From Streptomyces hayashii (lineage in GTDB: Bacteria; Actinomycetota; Actinomycetes; Streptomycetales; Streptomycetaceae): a stretch of DNA of 50,803 nt. Both the position numbers and the translations under genes were made by a program. The stretch's first letter is position 1. The number at the start of each line of letters is the position of its first letter. The stretch is from NCBI RefSeq assembly GCF_024539815.1, contig NZ_JAHHIU010000114.1, positions 1 through 50,803 of the forward strand. The letters run 5' to 3'. The notes below the pieces were generated by a model. The model saw only the letters and a list, made by a program, of their open reading frames with translations. It ran no database searches and was not told where the DNA came from. Shown here one piece after another: positions 1-8,941 of this stretch.

Positions 1-108
1 CGCCCACCCGGTCGGCCGACCCGACGCCCTTCCGGCATGCGACCGGGCCCGAACCCGCGTGTGCACGCCTGTTGACTGTGCGGGTCGAGGAGCAGACACT
101 CACGTCGG

Positions 109-122
109 TGGGAGCGCTCCCA
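109..122. promoter_or_regulatory. CebR-type LacI-family operator
   Basis: A perfect 14-bp palindrome, TGGGAGCGCTCCCA, lies about 250 bp upstream of the GH44 glucanase start. It matches exactly the CebR box known from Streptomyces, where CebR represses cellulose and cello-oligosaccharide genes until cellobiose or cellotriose releases it. The position suggests that the GH44 enzyme belongs to the CebR regulon. No cebR gene is present in the window. I see nothing else recognisable between position 1 and 374 apart from the ribosome site of the glucanase. Confidence 0.85.
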
Positions 123-374
123 CACCTGCCGTCCGTGCACCGTCCATGGACAGGTGAGGGGGCGGCGCCGTCCCCTGCGCAGCCTGTTCGCCGCTGCGGG
201 TGGGCGTCGCGGACTGCCCGGTGATCAGGCTGGGCGGCCACGAGCCTGCTGCGCGCGACCGTGCCATACCCCCCTGGGACGCGGCTCAGCGGCGGCGGGT
301 GGCGGCCGGGGGCGTTCTCGCGCCTTCGGCCGGCACTGCCCCCGGTGGCGCTGCCGGACGTTGAGAAGGAGACC

Positions 375-2759
375 ATGCGTACGACACACAAGGCCGCTGC
401 CCTGGCGGCGTTCGCGCTCCTGCTGACCGGCGCCTCCGCGACGCAGGCCGTCGGCGCGGCACCCCTACGGCCGTCGGGAGCCGCCGCGACCGCGACCGGC
501 CCGGCGATCAGCGTGGACACCACCACCGGACGCCATGCCATCGACCCGCACATCTACGGCATGAACTTCCCCGACGAGGCGTTGGCGAAGGAACTGAGTC
601 TGCCGCTGGGCCGCTGGGGCGGCAACGCGACCAGCCGCTACAACTACCGGAACGACGCCTACAACGCAGGCTCCGACTGGTACTTCGAGGACCTGCACTA
701 CAACAATGACACCTCCGCCCTGCCGGACGGATCGCAGGCCGACAAGTTCGTCGAGCAGAACCGCAGAACCGGCGCCGACACCCTGATGACCGTACCGATG
801 ACCGGCTGGACCGCGACCGGCCGCGACGACGGCTGCGGGTTCAGCATCGCCAAGTACGGCCCGCAGCAGGGCAGCGACGCCCAGTGGCGCCCGGACTGCG
901 GCGACGGCCGGAAACCCGACGGCGCCCTGGTCACCGGCAACGACCCGGCCGAGACGAGCACACCCGCGGGCGCGGACTTCGTCAAGGGCTGGGTGCAGTA
1001 TCTGGACCGCACCTACGGATCGGCCGGCAGCGGCGGTGTGCGTTTCTACGACCTGGACAACGAGCCGGACCTGTGGCACGCCACCCACCGCGACGTGCAT
1101 CTGGCCGGAGCGGGTTACGACGAACTGCGCGACAGCACCTACGCCACGGCCGCCGCCGTCAAGGACGCCGACCCGTCCGCGCAGACCCTCGGCCCGGTCG
1201 GCTGGGGCTTCAACTCGCTCGTCTACTCCGGACTCGACCAGCAGAAGTGCGGTGAGCAGGGGGGAACCTGCTGGTCTGATCCGCCCGACCGGGCGGCACA
1301 CGGCGGCGTGCAGTTCGCGCCCTGGTACCTGCAGCAGATGAGGGCGTATCAGCAGGCCCACGGCCGTCGGATCCTGGACTACTTCGACGAGCACATCTAT
1401 CCGCAGCAGTCCGGTGTGTCCGGCAGCGCGGACGACACCGCGACACAGGCCCTGCGGCTGCGCTCCACCCGGCAGCTGTGGGACCCCTCCTACGTCGACG
1501 AGAGCTGGATCAACCAGCCGATCCAGTTCATCCCGCGCATGCGCTCGCTCGTCGACCAGAACTACCCGGGCACGAAGCTCGCCGTCTCCGAGTACAACTG
1601 GGGCGCCCTCGACCACGTCGACGGGGGTCTGGCGGAGGCCGACGTGCTGGGCATCTTCGGACGCGAGGGGCTGGACCTGGCCACCTTGTGGTCACCGCCC
1701 AAGGCGACGGATCCCGGCGCCTACGCCTTCCGCATGTACCGCAACTACGACGGGAAGGGCGGCACTTTCGGTGACACCGCCGTCCACGCCGCCAGCGCCG
1801 ACCAGGACAAGCTGTCGGTGTACGCCGCCGAACGCAGCACCGACCACGCCACCACGGTCGTGGTCGTCAACAAGACCACCGGCGACCTGACCGCTCCGGT
1901 CACCCTCACCGCCGGCAGCGGGCTCCCGGCAGCCGCACAGGTCTACCGCTACGGCCAGGCCGACCCCGCCGCGATCGAGCACGCGGCCGACCAGCCGCTG
2001 AGCGGCGGCTCCTTCACCGGCGCCTTCCCCGCGTACTCGATCACCGAGTACGTCATCCCCGCCGGATCGCCCCAGGACAAGGGGCCCTCGGCCCCCGGCG
2101 CCCCGACATCCTCCGCGATCGGCCCCGACCGCGTCACCCTGACCTGGCCGGCGTCCGTCCCCGGAACCGCGCCGCTGGCCGACTACCGCGTCTACGCCGG
2201 CGATCCCGCCACCACCGCGCCACTGGCCACCGTCACGGCGCCGGCCACCACCACCCGGCTCACCGGCCTCACCCCGGCCACCTCCTACACGTTCCGCGTC
2301 GTGGCCACCGACACCGCCGGCCGCAGCTCGCCGCTCTCGGCCCCGGTGCAGGTCACCACCAGCCAGGCCACCGGCAGCGGCTGCACGGTCGCCTACCTGG
2401 TCGCCAACGACTGGGGCACCGGCTTCACCGCGACCGTCAAGATCACCAACCAGGCAGCTCCGGTCGACGGCTGGCGGCTCGGCTTCACGTTCAGCGGGAA
2501 TCAGAAGGTAGCCCAGGGCTGGAACGGAACCTGGTCGCAGACCGGAGCCGCGGTCACCGTCAGGGACGCCGGTTGGAACGCGTCCTTGGCCACCGGCGCC
2601 TCCACCACGATCGGCTTCAACGGCGCCTACACCGGGACCAACAGCGCACCCGGTGCGTTCACCCTCAACGGCACCTCCTGCACAGCCGCCGGCACCAGCG
2701 CCGCGACAACCCTCGCCCCGCCGTCCGGCCGGGCGTCGCCGCACCACGCAGCGCATTGA
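375..2759 (+). CDS. Secreted GH44 endoglucanase/xyloglucanase with FN3 and CBM2 modules
   Basis: The 794-aa product starts at ATG 375, behind a GAAGGAG ribosome site and ahead of a Sec signal peptide (residues 1-30, rich in Ala and Leu). Residues about 45-560 form a GH44 retaining glycosidase, a family that cuts beta-1,4-glucan and xyloglucan. The acid/base motif DNEPDLW places Glu230, and the nucleophile motif SEYNWG places Glu406. An FN3 linker domain follows (about 578-670), then a CBM2 cellulose-binding module (about 675-780) whose paired cysteines sit at its ends (GSGCT and GTSC). The short tail is low-complexity. This architecture is typical of free actinomycete cellulases, and the CebR box upstream supports cellulose-linked control. 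Glucan versus xyloglucan preference cannot be read from the sequence. Confidence 0.93.
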   Translation: MRTTHKAAALAAFALLLTGASATQAVGAAPLRPSGAAATATGPAISVDTTTGRHAIDPHIYGMNFPDEALAKELSLPLGRWGGNATSRYNYRNDAYNAGSDWYFEDLHYNNDTSALPDGSQADKFVEQNRRTGADTLMTVPMTGWTATGRDDGCGFSIAKYGPQQGSDAQWRPDCGDGRKPDGALVTGNDPAETSTPAGADFVKGWVQYLDRTYGSAGSGGVRFYDLDNEPDLWHATHRDVHLAGAGYDELRDSTYATAAAVKDADPSAQTLGPVGWGFNSLVYSGLDQQKCGEQGGTCWSDPPDRAAHGGVQFAPWYLQQMRAYQQAHGRRILDYFDEHIYPQQSGVSGSADDTATQALRLRSTRQLWDPSYVDESWINQPIQFIPRMRSLVDQNYPGTKLAVSEYNWGALDHVDGGLAEADVLGIFGREGLDLATLWSPPKATDPGAYAFRMYRNYDGKGGTFGDTAVHAASADQDKLSVYAAERSTDHATTVVVVNKTTGDLTAPVTLTAGSGLPAAAQVYRYGQADPAAIEHAADQPLSGGSFTGAFPAYSITEYVIPAGSPQDKGPSAPGAPTSSAIGPDRVTLTWPASVPGTAPLADYRVYAGDPATTAPLATVTAPATTTRLTGLTPATSYTFRVVATDTAGRSSPLSAPVQVTTSQATGSGCTVAYLVANDWGTGFTATVKITNQAAPVDGWRLGFTFSGNQKVAQGWNGTWSQTGAAVTVRDAGWNASLATGASTTIGFNGAYTGTNSAPGAFTLNGTSCTAAGTSAATTLAPPSGRASPHHAAH

Positions 2760-2829
2760 GACACAGCCGATCACCGCACGGGGAGGCGCCCCAGCGGCAG
2801 AAGTAATCGATCCGACCGCTGTCGGAGTC

Positions 2830-2861
2830 GGTCGGGCGGTCAGGCGGTCAGGCGGTCGGGC
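2830..2861. repeat. Four tandem 8-bp repeats (GGTCRGGC)
   Basis: Four consecutive octamers read GGTCGGGC, GGTCAGGC, GGTCAGGC and GGTCGGGC, in the intergenic space after the glucanase gene. They code for nothing obvious. They could be replication-slippage products. Confidence 0.7.
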
Positions 2862-2893
2862 GGGGAGATGCTCGACCGAACGGCCGATCCGAT

Positions 2894-2916
2894 CAGCGCC
2901 CGGCCACGGGGCGCTG
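2894..2916. terminator. Hairpin between convergent genes
   Basis: CAGCGCCC (2894-2901) pairs perfectly with GGGCGCTG (2909-2916) across a 7-nt loop. There is no U-tract, as is usual for Streptomyces. It lies between the GH44 gene (+) and the DUF1569 gene (-), which converge here, so it may end both transcripts. Confidence 0.5.
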
Positions 2917-3031
2917 TGACGACGGCGACGAGCTGTGACGTCGGACCTGCTCGCCGTGGTCGGCGTCAGGAGCGGCTCACGGTCGCACGTCGCACGAGGC
3001 GCCGCCTGGCCGTCCCCGGATCGCAGCGGTG

Positions 3032-3484
3032 TCAGGACCCGGCCAGGCCGGGGAGGTGTTCGGCGAGGTGCATGGCATGCAGCCGCGCGAACTCGTCGTG
3101 AGTGCAGGCTCCGTAGGCGGGATGGGGTGCGTGCTCTCCCGTGTGGCCGGTGAAGAGGGCCACCGCGTCCCCGAGGCCGGCTGCGGCCTCCGTCACCGGC
3201 AGGCTCGGGTCCAGCGACGGCGCTCCGGCGATCTCGGCGCCGAGCGCATGCTTCATCGATCCACGCCGCAGGAAGACCCGTTTGGCCAGCGCGCCTATGG
3301 TCGCCCGGAACAGGGCGGGCTTGAGTTCGGGATAGCCGGTGACGGAGTAACGGACGGTCTGGGCACAGTGCTGCAACGTCTGGGACAGGTTCCAGGGGCC
3401 GCCCGGCGCCAGCAGATCACGCTCGGGACGGCCGAGGTTTCCGGGGAGCCGTTCGGTGAGCTGGGCGAGAGTGGGTGAGGTCAT
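3032..3484 (-). CDS. DinB-like DUF1569 family protein
   Basis: A 150-aa protein beginning MTSPTLAQLTERL. It fits the DUF1569 branch of the DinB/YfiT four-helix superfamily, whose members bind a metal through widely spaced histidines. Candidate ligands are His39 (in TLQHCAQ) and the C-terminal cluster His136, His139 and His143 (HAMHLAEH). The superfamily includes thiol-dependent S-transferases and many proteins without a known role, so no reaction is assigned. A start 12 codons upstream at 3520 is possible; neither start has a strong ribosome site. The gene stands alone and converges with the glucanase gene. Confidence 0.75.
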   Translation of the reverse strand: MTSPTLAQLTERLPGNLGRPERDLLAPGGPWNLSQTLQHCAQTVRYSVTGYPELKPALFRATIGALAKRVFLRRGSMKHALGAEIAGAPSLDPSLPVTEAAAGLGDAVALFTGHTGEHAPHPAYGACTHDEFARLHAMHLAEHLPGLAGS

Positions 3485-4232
3485 ATCGCGAACTTCCGTT
3501 TCCCTTGTGTTCCGCGGCATGCGCCCCAGCCTCGATCCCGGCCCGACGGCGAGGCGGCGGCACCTGCCTCCCCGCCCCGGGGTCAGGCTCGGACCGGACA
3601 GGGCGTGAGGGCGCGGGCTCATACTCGTCCAGTGGTCGGTGACCACACTACTGAGGGTTTCAGGTGCGCCTCGTCGAGGATCGGGGCTGACGCTCGTTCC
3701 ACGGGAGTCGGCTCCGGAACGAATGACGCGCCTCGCCGTCCTCGCCGACGCGTGCGGGCGGACACCGGCTGCCCGGGGGCGGCCTTCAGGCTTGGTCAGG
3801 GCCCCGCGCATCGTCGCATGTCCAGGGCGGGCCCGTCCGTCCATCCGTCCATCCGTCCGCCCATCCATCCATCCGTCCAGCCGCCCATCCGTCCGACGGT
3901 CGTAGGGCGAATCGTGTCGTGTCGTCGCCGATCCTGAGGCGGGTGCATCCGGCATCCCCGTTACCGGCGAACAGGCGGTGTGGGTTCGGGACACGTTCCC
4001 GTTCGAGTGCCTGCCGCACGAGGGATACGGGAGGCATGGCGCTCCCGGGTCCCGCGCGGCGGCGTCGGGGCCCGGTCCGCATCACGGCCGAGGCGGTCGG
4101 TCGCGTCGTCGCGAGCGATCCGGGCGATCGTCCCGCAGGATGGTGGCGGTGGCCCGGTATGGCGCGTTCGTCAGGGCCGCCCCTTTCCGTGTGCGGCGGA
4201 CCGCCGCCCGCCCTTCCCCCAGGGAGCACCTC
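3485..4232. other. 748-bp intergenic region
   Basis: The region separates two divergently oriented genes. Apart from the tetranucleotide tract listed separately and the AGGGAG ribosome site at 4221-4226, I see no gene, RNA or clear operator. Open frames that cross it have no coding-like composition or recognisable homology. Confidence 0.5.
3832..3894. repeat. Imperfect tetranucleotide repeat tract (CCATCCGT-type)
   Basis: About 63 bp consist of interleaved GTCC and ATCC units (CCGTCCATCCGTCC and so on). Such microsatellite-like tracts are unusual in Streptomyces DNA. The tract lies in an intergenic region, 340 bp from the nearest start codon. Confidence 0.8.
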
Positions 4233-5255
4233 ATGTCAGCGACGACGGAGGAACTCGTACCGGTGCTTGAGGACGCCCGCCAGGCGTACAAGGCGCTCCT
4301 CGACCGGTTCGGGGCGGATGCGGTGGTCACTCCGCCGGGACCGCACCGCCAGAGACTCGAACGCCAGGCCGCCGAGGTCCACATCGCTCTGGCGCGCATC
4401 CACCGCCTTGAGCGCTCCCTGCGCCCCCGGGGCCTGCTGGAGTCCGCCGTCGGTGCGACGCTGTCCGTCTCACGTGGCGCTCTGCGTACGGTGATGCTGC
4501 CGCTGGCCATCGGATCTGTCGTGGTCCGGGGATTGCTCCCCGGCGGGCGCCCGGCCGATCCTCGCCTCCTGCTGAGGAACACCGAGGAGGAGTACGCGAC
4601 CGCCGCACGGGCGCTGGCGGCATGCCGGGCCGGGGAGGCTCTCGCCGAACACATGGGCGACGAGGCCACCGCCGGCCTTCTCGGCTCGCTCCGCCTCCAG
4701 AACGAGGAACTGCTCCGGGAACTGGAGGTCCTCCTCACCGAACACGCGCGCGCGGTGGCGCGGAACATCGCCGAGCGCGGCATCCGGCGAGCCCGAGGCA
4801 CGGTCGAGGAGACCGCGCGCGCGAGGCCGGAGCCCGGTCCCATGGCCGAGGAGGTCCTCGGAGCGGTCAGGCGGGAGGACGACCTGCCGATCCCCCGGTT
4901 CGGCCGCCTCAGCACCGAACAGATCGCGGGTCGGCTGCCCGCCCTGTCCCAGCTTGAGCTGACCGTGGTCGAGGGGTACGAGCGCGCGCACGCCCGCCGG
5001 AAGGAGGTCCTGAAGGCCATCGAGCGGCTGCGCGCACCAGAACCGTGGACCGGCTACGACGCCCTGGACGCGGCCGGGATCACCGCGAGCCTGCGGGACG
5101 CACCGCCCGCAACGGCGCGCCAGGTGGTGGAGTACGAACAGAGCCACCGGCGACGCCGGCAGGTGGTCGCCGCCGCGACGGACCGCGCCTTCGCCTCGCC
5201 CGACTCGATGAAGGACATCCCGATGGAGGACATGCTCAGGCCATGGGCGCCCTGA
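4233..5255 (+). CDS. Helical protein with duplicated YERxHxxR tail
   Basis: The 340-aa product starts at ATG 4233 with AGGGAG 7 bp upstream. The N-terminal half (about 1-75) is charged and helical. A short hydrophobic stretch at about 85-105 (TVMLPLAIGSVVVRG) may touch the membrane. Residues 125-190 are a ferritin-like four-helix segment resembling DUF892 proteins. The C-terminus contains two tandem copies of a small helical motif, marked by YERAHARRKEVL (about 250) and YEQSHRRRRQVV (about 302), each preceded by a proline and aromatic turn. Similar repeats occur at the ends of uncharacterised actinobacterial proteins. I do not recognise a function. Confidence 0.7.
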   Translation: MSATTEELVPVLEDARQAYKALLDRFGADAVVTPPGPHRQRLERQAAEVHIALARIHRLERSLRPRGLLESAVGATLSVSRGALRTVMLPLAIGSVVVRGLLPGGRPADPRLLLRNTEEEYATAARALAACRAGEALAEHMGDEATAGLLGSLRLQNEELLRELEVLLTEHARAVARNIAERGIRRARGTVEETARARPEPGPMAEEVLGAVRREDDLPIPRFGRLSTEQIAGRLPALSQLELTVVEGYERAHARRKEVLKAIERLRAPEPWTGYDALDAAGITASLRDAPPATARQVVEYEQSHRRRRQVVAAATDRAFASPDSMKDIPMEDMLRPWAP

Positions 5256-5593
5256 CCGACTCGTGCACGGCCGACGGTGAGACGACTGTGAAGGCGCCCT
5301 CCGACGGGCCGGTGACCCGGGCCGGTGACCCGGGCCGTGCGGCGCTGCGCGCGGCCGTGACCCGGGCCCGGCGAGGACGGAGACAAGAGCCGCCTCGGTG
5401 ACGATCGCGGCCCGGACGGGGGCGTTCAGGGCGGGGCCGTCCGAGCCTGACAGTGACTTCAACGGCCCAGCGAGCAGGACCGGTTGGCCTCGGGACGAGC
5501 ACGCTCCGGGAAGGGCCTCGTCCGATACGGTGGATCTCGCCGACCGGACGGTCCATCGGCGGACGTCATGTGTTCACGAAGGCTGGGAGAAGG
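5256..5593. other. 338-bp intergenic region with a 13-bp direct repeat
   Basis: It contains two adjacent copies of GCCGGTGACCCGG (5308-5320 and 5321-5333) and a weaker third copy near 5350. No gene is evident. The GGGAGAAGG ribosome site of the next gene closes the region. Confidence 0.5.
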
Positions 5594-6424
5594 ATGGATC
5601 GGGCGTTGCTGGCTGATTTCCTGCGGGCACGCCGGGAGGTGCTGCAGCCGGAGGATGTCGGGCTTCCTCGCGGACCGCGGCGTCGTACCGGTGGGCTGCG
5701 GCGTGAGGAGGTGGCCGCCCTGGCCGGCGTGTCCGTCGACTACTACAGCCGGATAGAGCAGCAGCGCGGTCCGATGCCGTCCGAACAGGTGCTCGCCGGG
5801 CTCGCCCGGGGACTGCACCTCAGCCTGAGCGAGCGGGACTACCTTTTCGACCTGGGCGGGCACTCGGCGCCGCGGCGGGTCCTGCGTGACGATCACGTCA
5901 GCCCCACCATGATGCGCATCATCGAACGACTCGCGGACACACCGGCGTTGGTGATGTCCCGCTTCAACGAGACGCTGCTGCAGACCCGGCCGGCCGTCGC
6001 CCTGCTCGGCGACTACACCCGCTTCAGCGGCCTGTCGCGCTACCTGGTCTACCGCTGGTTCACCGACCCGGCCCAACGCGACCTCTACCCCGTCGAGGAC
6101 CACGACCTCCGCGGCAGGGTCTTCACCGCGGAGATCCGGGCCGCTTATACGGCGGACCCCAGGGGCAGGGCCGGTGAGATCGTCGCCGCTCTACTGGAGG
6201 TCAGCCCGGAGTTCACCGAGGTCTGGCGGTTGCACGAGGTGGATGTCACCCACCACAACGACCTCAAGCGCTACCGGCACCCCGAGCTCGGCGAGCTGGA
6301 GCTGTACTGCCAGCGCCTGGTCGACCCCGACCAGGCCCAGGAACTGCTGGTCTTCTCCGCCACACCCGGCTCACCCAGCCACGAGAAGCTTCAACTCCTG
6401 CCCGCCCAAAGCCTGGCGGTATAG
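5594..6424 (+). CDS. XRE-family regulator with MmyB-like ligand domain
   Basis: A 276-aa transcription factor. Residues about 1-75 form a helix-turn-helix of the XRE type (LRREEVAALAGVSVDYYSRI). Residues about 100-265 form the MmyB-like PAS-fold domain that in characterised members binds a fatty acid or other hydrophobic ligand. It ends with the family signature of a short 'GSPSHEKLQLL' tail. ATG 5594 is preceded by GGGAGAAGG. Streptomyces carry dozens of these regulators, usually next to an oxidoreductase. The closest candidate target here is the quinone-oxidoreductase-like gene at 7114. Confidence 0.88.
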   Translation: MDRALLADFLRARREVLQPEDVGLPRGPRRRTGGLRREEVAALAGVSVDYYSRIEQQRGPMPSEQVLAGLARGLHLSLSERDYLFDLGGHSAPRRVLRDDHVSPTMMRIIERLADTPALVMSRFNETLLQTRPAVALLGDYTRFSGLSRYLVYRWFTDPAQRDLYPVEDHDLRGRVFTAEIRAAYTADPRGRAGEIVAALLEVSPEFTEVWRLHEVDVTHHNDLKRYRHPELGELELYCQRLVDPDQAQELLVFSATPGSPSHEKLQLLPAQSLAV

Positions 6425-6794
6425 CGCCGACGTCACCGACACACTGTCCTCGACCAGGTGACGCCCGCGTCGACGAGCCGAAGCGACCGTGCCGTCGACG
6501 AGAACGTGTCGACGGCCGGCCCCCATGACAGCCGGCGTCCGGCCGAGCGACACGGCCGGAACCGCACGACGGCCTCTCGTTCCGCCGTGCGGCCGACCGC
6601 CGTGCAGGCGTCACGCTCATGACTGCTGTTCCGGCAGTGGTGCTCTTCGCCGTGCTTCGCCTTCTCCCTGCCAGTCGTGCGCACGCCGGTCAGGTCGTCT
6701 CGCGGCACGTCCGCGGACCCGCCTCGCGCCGACGACCCGGGGGCCTAGCCCTGTGTGACGACGAACCCGTCACCGCTACCTGCCTGGCTCGGTG

Positions 6795-6819
6795 ATCCAC
6801 GGACGACTTGTCCGTGGAT
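6795..6819. terminator. 10-bp perfect hairpin
   Basis: ATCCACGGAC (6795-6804) pairs with GTCCGTGGAT (6810-6819) around the loop GACTT. It lies 370 bp past the MmyB gene and just before the regulator relic. It may be a terminator left from the lost gene. Confidence 0.45.
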
Positions 6820-6893
6820 AAGTGCAGCCTTCATCCGGGTTCGGCTTCACGCCACGCTTGACCAGCCGAGCACGGGAGGCCGAGAGGGATCGG

Positions 6894-6952
6894 GCGTCGC
6901 CGGCTCACCAAGCCGCGAAAAGCTACACCTGCTGTCCGCCATGGGCGCTTGA
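6894..6952 (+). pseudogene. Remnant of the 3' end of a second MmyB-type regulator
   Basis: The frame reads AGSPSREKLHLLSAMGA and then stops. It parallels the terminal GSPSHEKLQLLPAQSLAV of the intact regulator at 5594-6424, and the DNA is similar across the same stretch. Nothing upstream continues the domain, so only the extreme 3' end of a paralogue seems to survive. Confidence 0.55.
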
Positions 6953-7020
6953 GGCATCGCCGTTCGGCGGGCCCGCTCACCAGGGACGACCTGTCGCTTC
7001 GCACGTGGAGCAAAAAGCCA

Positions 7021-7055
7021 CGCATCACGCATCACGCATCACGCATCACGCATCA
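7021..7055. repeat. Five tandem CGCATCA heptamers
   Basis: Five exact 7-bp units lie head to tail, 58 bp upstream of the oxidoreductase start. The unit length is not a multiple of a helical turn or a codon. A change in copy number would therefore alter promoter spacing or leader length but no protein. Confidence 0.9.
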
Positions 7056-7113
7056 CCCAAGAAGTGCTTCGGAAGCGGAGCACCACGCGATCATCGAAAG
7101 ACGAGGATGTCCC

Positions 7114-8079
7114 ATGAAGGCAGTGCGTTTCCACGAGTACGGCGACCCGAGCGTCCTGCGCCAGGAGGACGTCGAGCGGCCCGTCCCCGGCTCCGGGCAG
7201 GTTCTGGTCCGGGTCGCCGCGACATCGTTCAACGGTGTCGACGGCAACATCCGCGGGGGCTTCATGCAGGGCCCCATCCCGGTGGCGTTGCCGCACACTC
7301 CCGGCATCGACGTCTCCGGCACGGTCGCCGCGCTGGGTGAGGACGTGGCCGGCCTCGAAGTCGGCGACCAAGTTGTCGGCTTCCTGCCGATGACGGGCGA
7401 CGGCGCGGCCGCCGAGTACGTGGTGGCTCCGGCCGGGATTCTGACGTCGGCGCCTCGAAGCATTCCGCTGTCCGATGCCGCCGCGCTGCCATCGGTGGGG
7501 CTGACCGCCTGGCAGGCCCTGTTCGACCACGCGAAGCTGACGGCGGGACAGCGCGTGCTCATCAACGGTGCGGGCGGCTCGGTCGGCGGCTACGCCGTAC
7601 AGCTGGCCAAGAACGCCGGCGCCTATGTGATCGCCACGGCTGGGCCGCGCAGCCGTGAGCACGTCGAGGCGGCGGGTGCGGACGAGGTCGTCGATCACAC
7701 CGCCACCGAGGTCACAGCGGTGGTGACCGAGCCGGTCGACGTCGTGCTCAACCTCGCGCCGATCGACCCGGCGCAGCTGGCCGCACTGCCCGCCCTGATC
7801 CGTGCCGGTGGGGTGCTGGTGAACACCACGGTGTGGATGCCTGCGCCCGGCGACGAACAACGCGGCGTGCGCGGCATCGACCTGTTCGTCGACAGCGACG
7901 CCGAACAGCTCGCGCGGCTGGTGACGTTGGTCGACTCCGGCACTCTGCGTGTGGACGTGGCGCAGCGGGTTCCGCTGGCGCAGCTGCCGGCCGTCCACGC
8001 CCGGGCCGCCGCGGGCGAGCTGCACGGCAAGGTCGTCATCGTCGCGCCTGCCGTCCACCGGGCCGCAGCAGATGCCTGA
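7114..8079 (+). CDS. NADP-dependent medium-chain oxidoreductase (quinone oxidoreductase-like)
   Basis: A 321-aa enzyme of the zinc-free MDR branch. Its N-terminal GroES-like domain begins MKAVRFHEYGDPSVL. The Rossmann domain carries the nucleotide-binding motif INGAGGSVGGYAVQLAK at about residues 149-165. There are no catalytic or structural zinc cysteines, which fits quinone or enone reductases. ATG 7114 follows a GAGG ribosome site. The following cupin gene starts about 95 bp downstream and is probably cotranscribed. Substrate unknown. Confidence 0.88.
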   Translation: MKAVRFHEYGDPSVLRQEDVERPVPGSGQVLVRVAATSFNGVDGNIRGGFMQGPIPVALPHTPGIDVSGTVAALGEDVAGLEVGDQVVGFLPMTGDGAAAEYVVAPAGILTSAPRSIPLSDAAALPSVGLTAWQALFDHAKLTAGQRVLINGAGGSVGGYAVQLAKNAGAYVIATAGPRSREHVEAAGADEVVDHTATEVTAVVTEPVDVVLNLAPIDPAQLAALPALIRAGGVLVNTTVWMPAPGDEQRGVRGIDLFVDSDAEQLARLVTLVDSGTLRVDVAQRVPLAQLPAVHARAAAGELHGKVVIVAPAVHRAAADA

Positions 8080-8173
8080 GCCGCGCGAGCCGTCCATCAA
8101 GCAGGCGGCCGTGGCAGTCGACGACGTTCCTCCCGTGGCCCTCACCCGGCCGACCTCTGAAGGAGCCGCCCCC

Positions 8174-8674
8174 GTGATCCCCGACGACGACCCGACCCGC
8201 CCGCTGACCTTGGCGAACCCCGACGCCCCCGGCACGACGTACGTCTCCCTGGTGGGCAACACGTACGCCATGCTGGTCACCGGCGAGCAGACCGACGGCC
8301 GGTACTGCCTGATCGACATGCGCGTCCCCGACGGGGGCGGCCCGCCGCCGCACCGGCATGACTTCGAGGAGATGTTCACGGTCCTGGAGGGCGAGATCGA
8401 GTTCACCTTCCGCGGCGAGAAGCACACCGTACGGGCCGGGTCCACGGTCAACATCCCGGCCAACGCGCCGCACGGCTTCCGCAACGTGTCGGGGGCGCCG
8501 GCCCGCATGCTCTGCATGTGCACCCCCGCCGGCCAGGACGAGTATTTCCTGCGCATCGGCGATGTCGTCGCGGGCAGGGACGCGCCGCCGCCCCGGCTGT
8601 CGGAGGACGAGCTCGCGGAGCGCCGCCGCCGCGCGGCCGAGTTGGCCCTGACCTACCGAAGCGAGTTCCTGTGA
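8174..8674 (+). CDS. Cupin-domain protein
   Basis: A 166-aa single-domain cupin. Motif 1 is PPPHRHDFEEMFTVLEGE, giving two His and one Glu as metal ligands, and motif 2 is PANAPHGFRN, giving the third His. I choose GTG 8174 because AAGGAG lies 9 bp upstream. An ATG at 8072 overlapping the stop of the oxidoreductase gene would add 34 unconserved residues. Such small cupins bind a divalent metal and act as dioxygenases, isomerases or ligand sensors; the reaction here is unknown. Linkage to the oxidoreductase suggests they act on related small molecules. Confidence 0.85.
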   Translation: MIPDDDPTRPLTLANPDAPGTTYVSLVGNTYAMLVTGEQTDGRYCLIDMRVPDGGGPPPHRHDFEEMFTVLEGEIEFTFRGEKHTVRAGSTVNIPANAPHGFRNVSGAPARMLCMCTPAGQDEYFLRIGDVVAGRDAPPPRLSEDELAERRRRAAELALTYRSEFL

Positions 8675-8941
8675 CGTGCAGGGCTGCGGTGGTTGCGGCG
8701 CCGAGGACGACGTAGCCACGCTTGTCACAGCGCGCGGCGACGGCCAGGGACCGCGCCGGCGTCCCGGTCGGGTCGGGTCCGGTCCGGTCCGGTCATGGGA
8801 CGGTCGTCCCGGCGCGGATGCTGCACCGTCTGCGCCTGCACGCCGCCACCGGGGTGACATCGCCGACCCGGTCGGTGCTGGATGCGCGTCTCGCCGGCGG
8901 TCGGGCCCCCGGTTCACGGTGGTGCTCGCCGCGATGGTGCG

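Larger units (their letters stand above)
6425..7113. other. 689-bp region with hairpin, regulator relic and heptamer repeat
   Basis: No intact gene is visible. The region contains a strong hairpin (6795-6819), a decayed regulator end (6894-6952) and five CGCATCA heptamers (7021-7055), each listed separately. Together they suggest that a gene once stood between the MmyB regulator and the oxidoreductase and was deleted. Confidence 0.5.

Noticed and set aside
3786..3994. A minus-strand peptide with Asp-Gly-Arg/Trp-Met repeats
   Set aside because: It is the translation of the tetranucleotide tract, with no ribosome site or other support.
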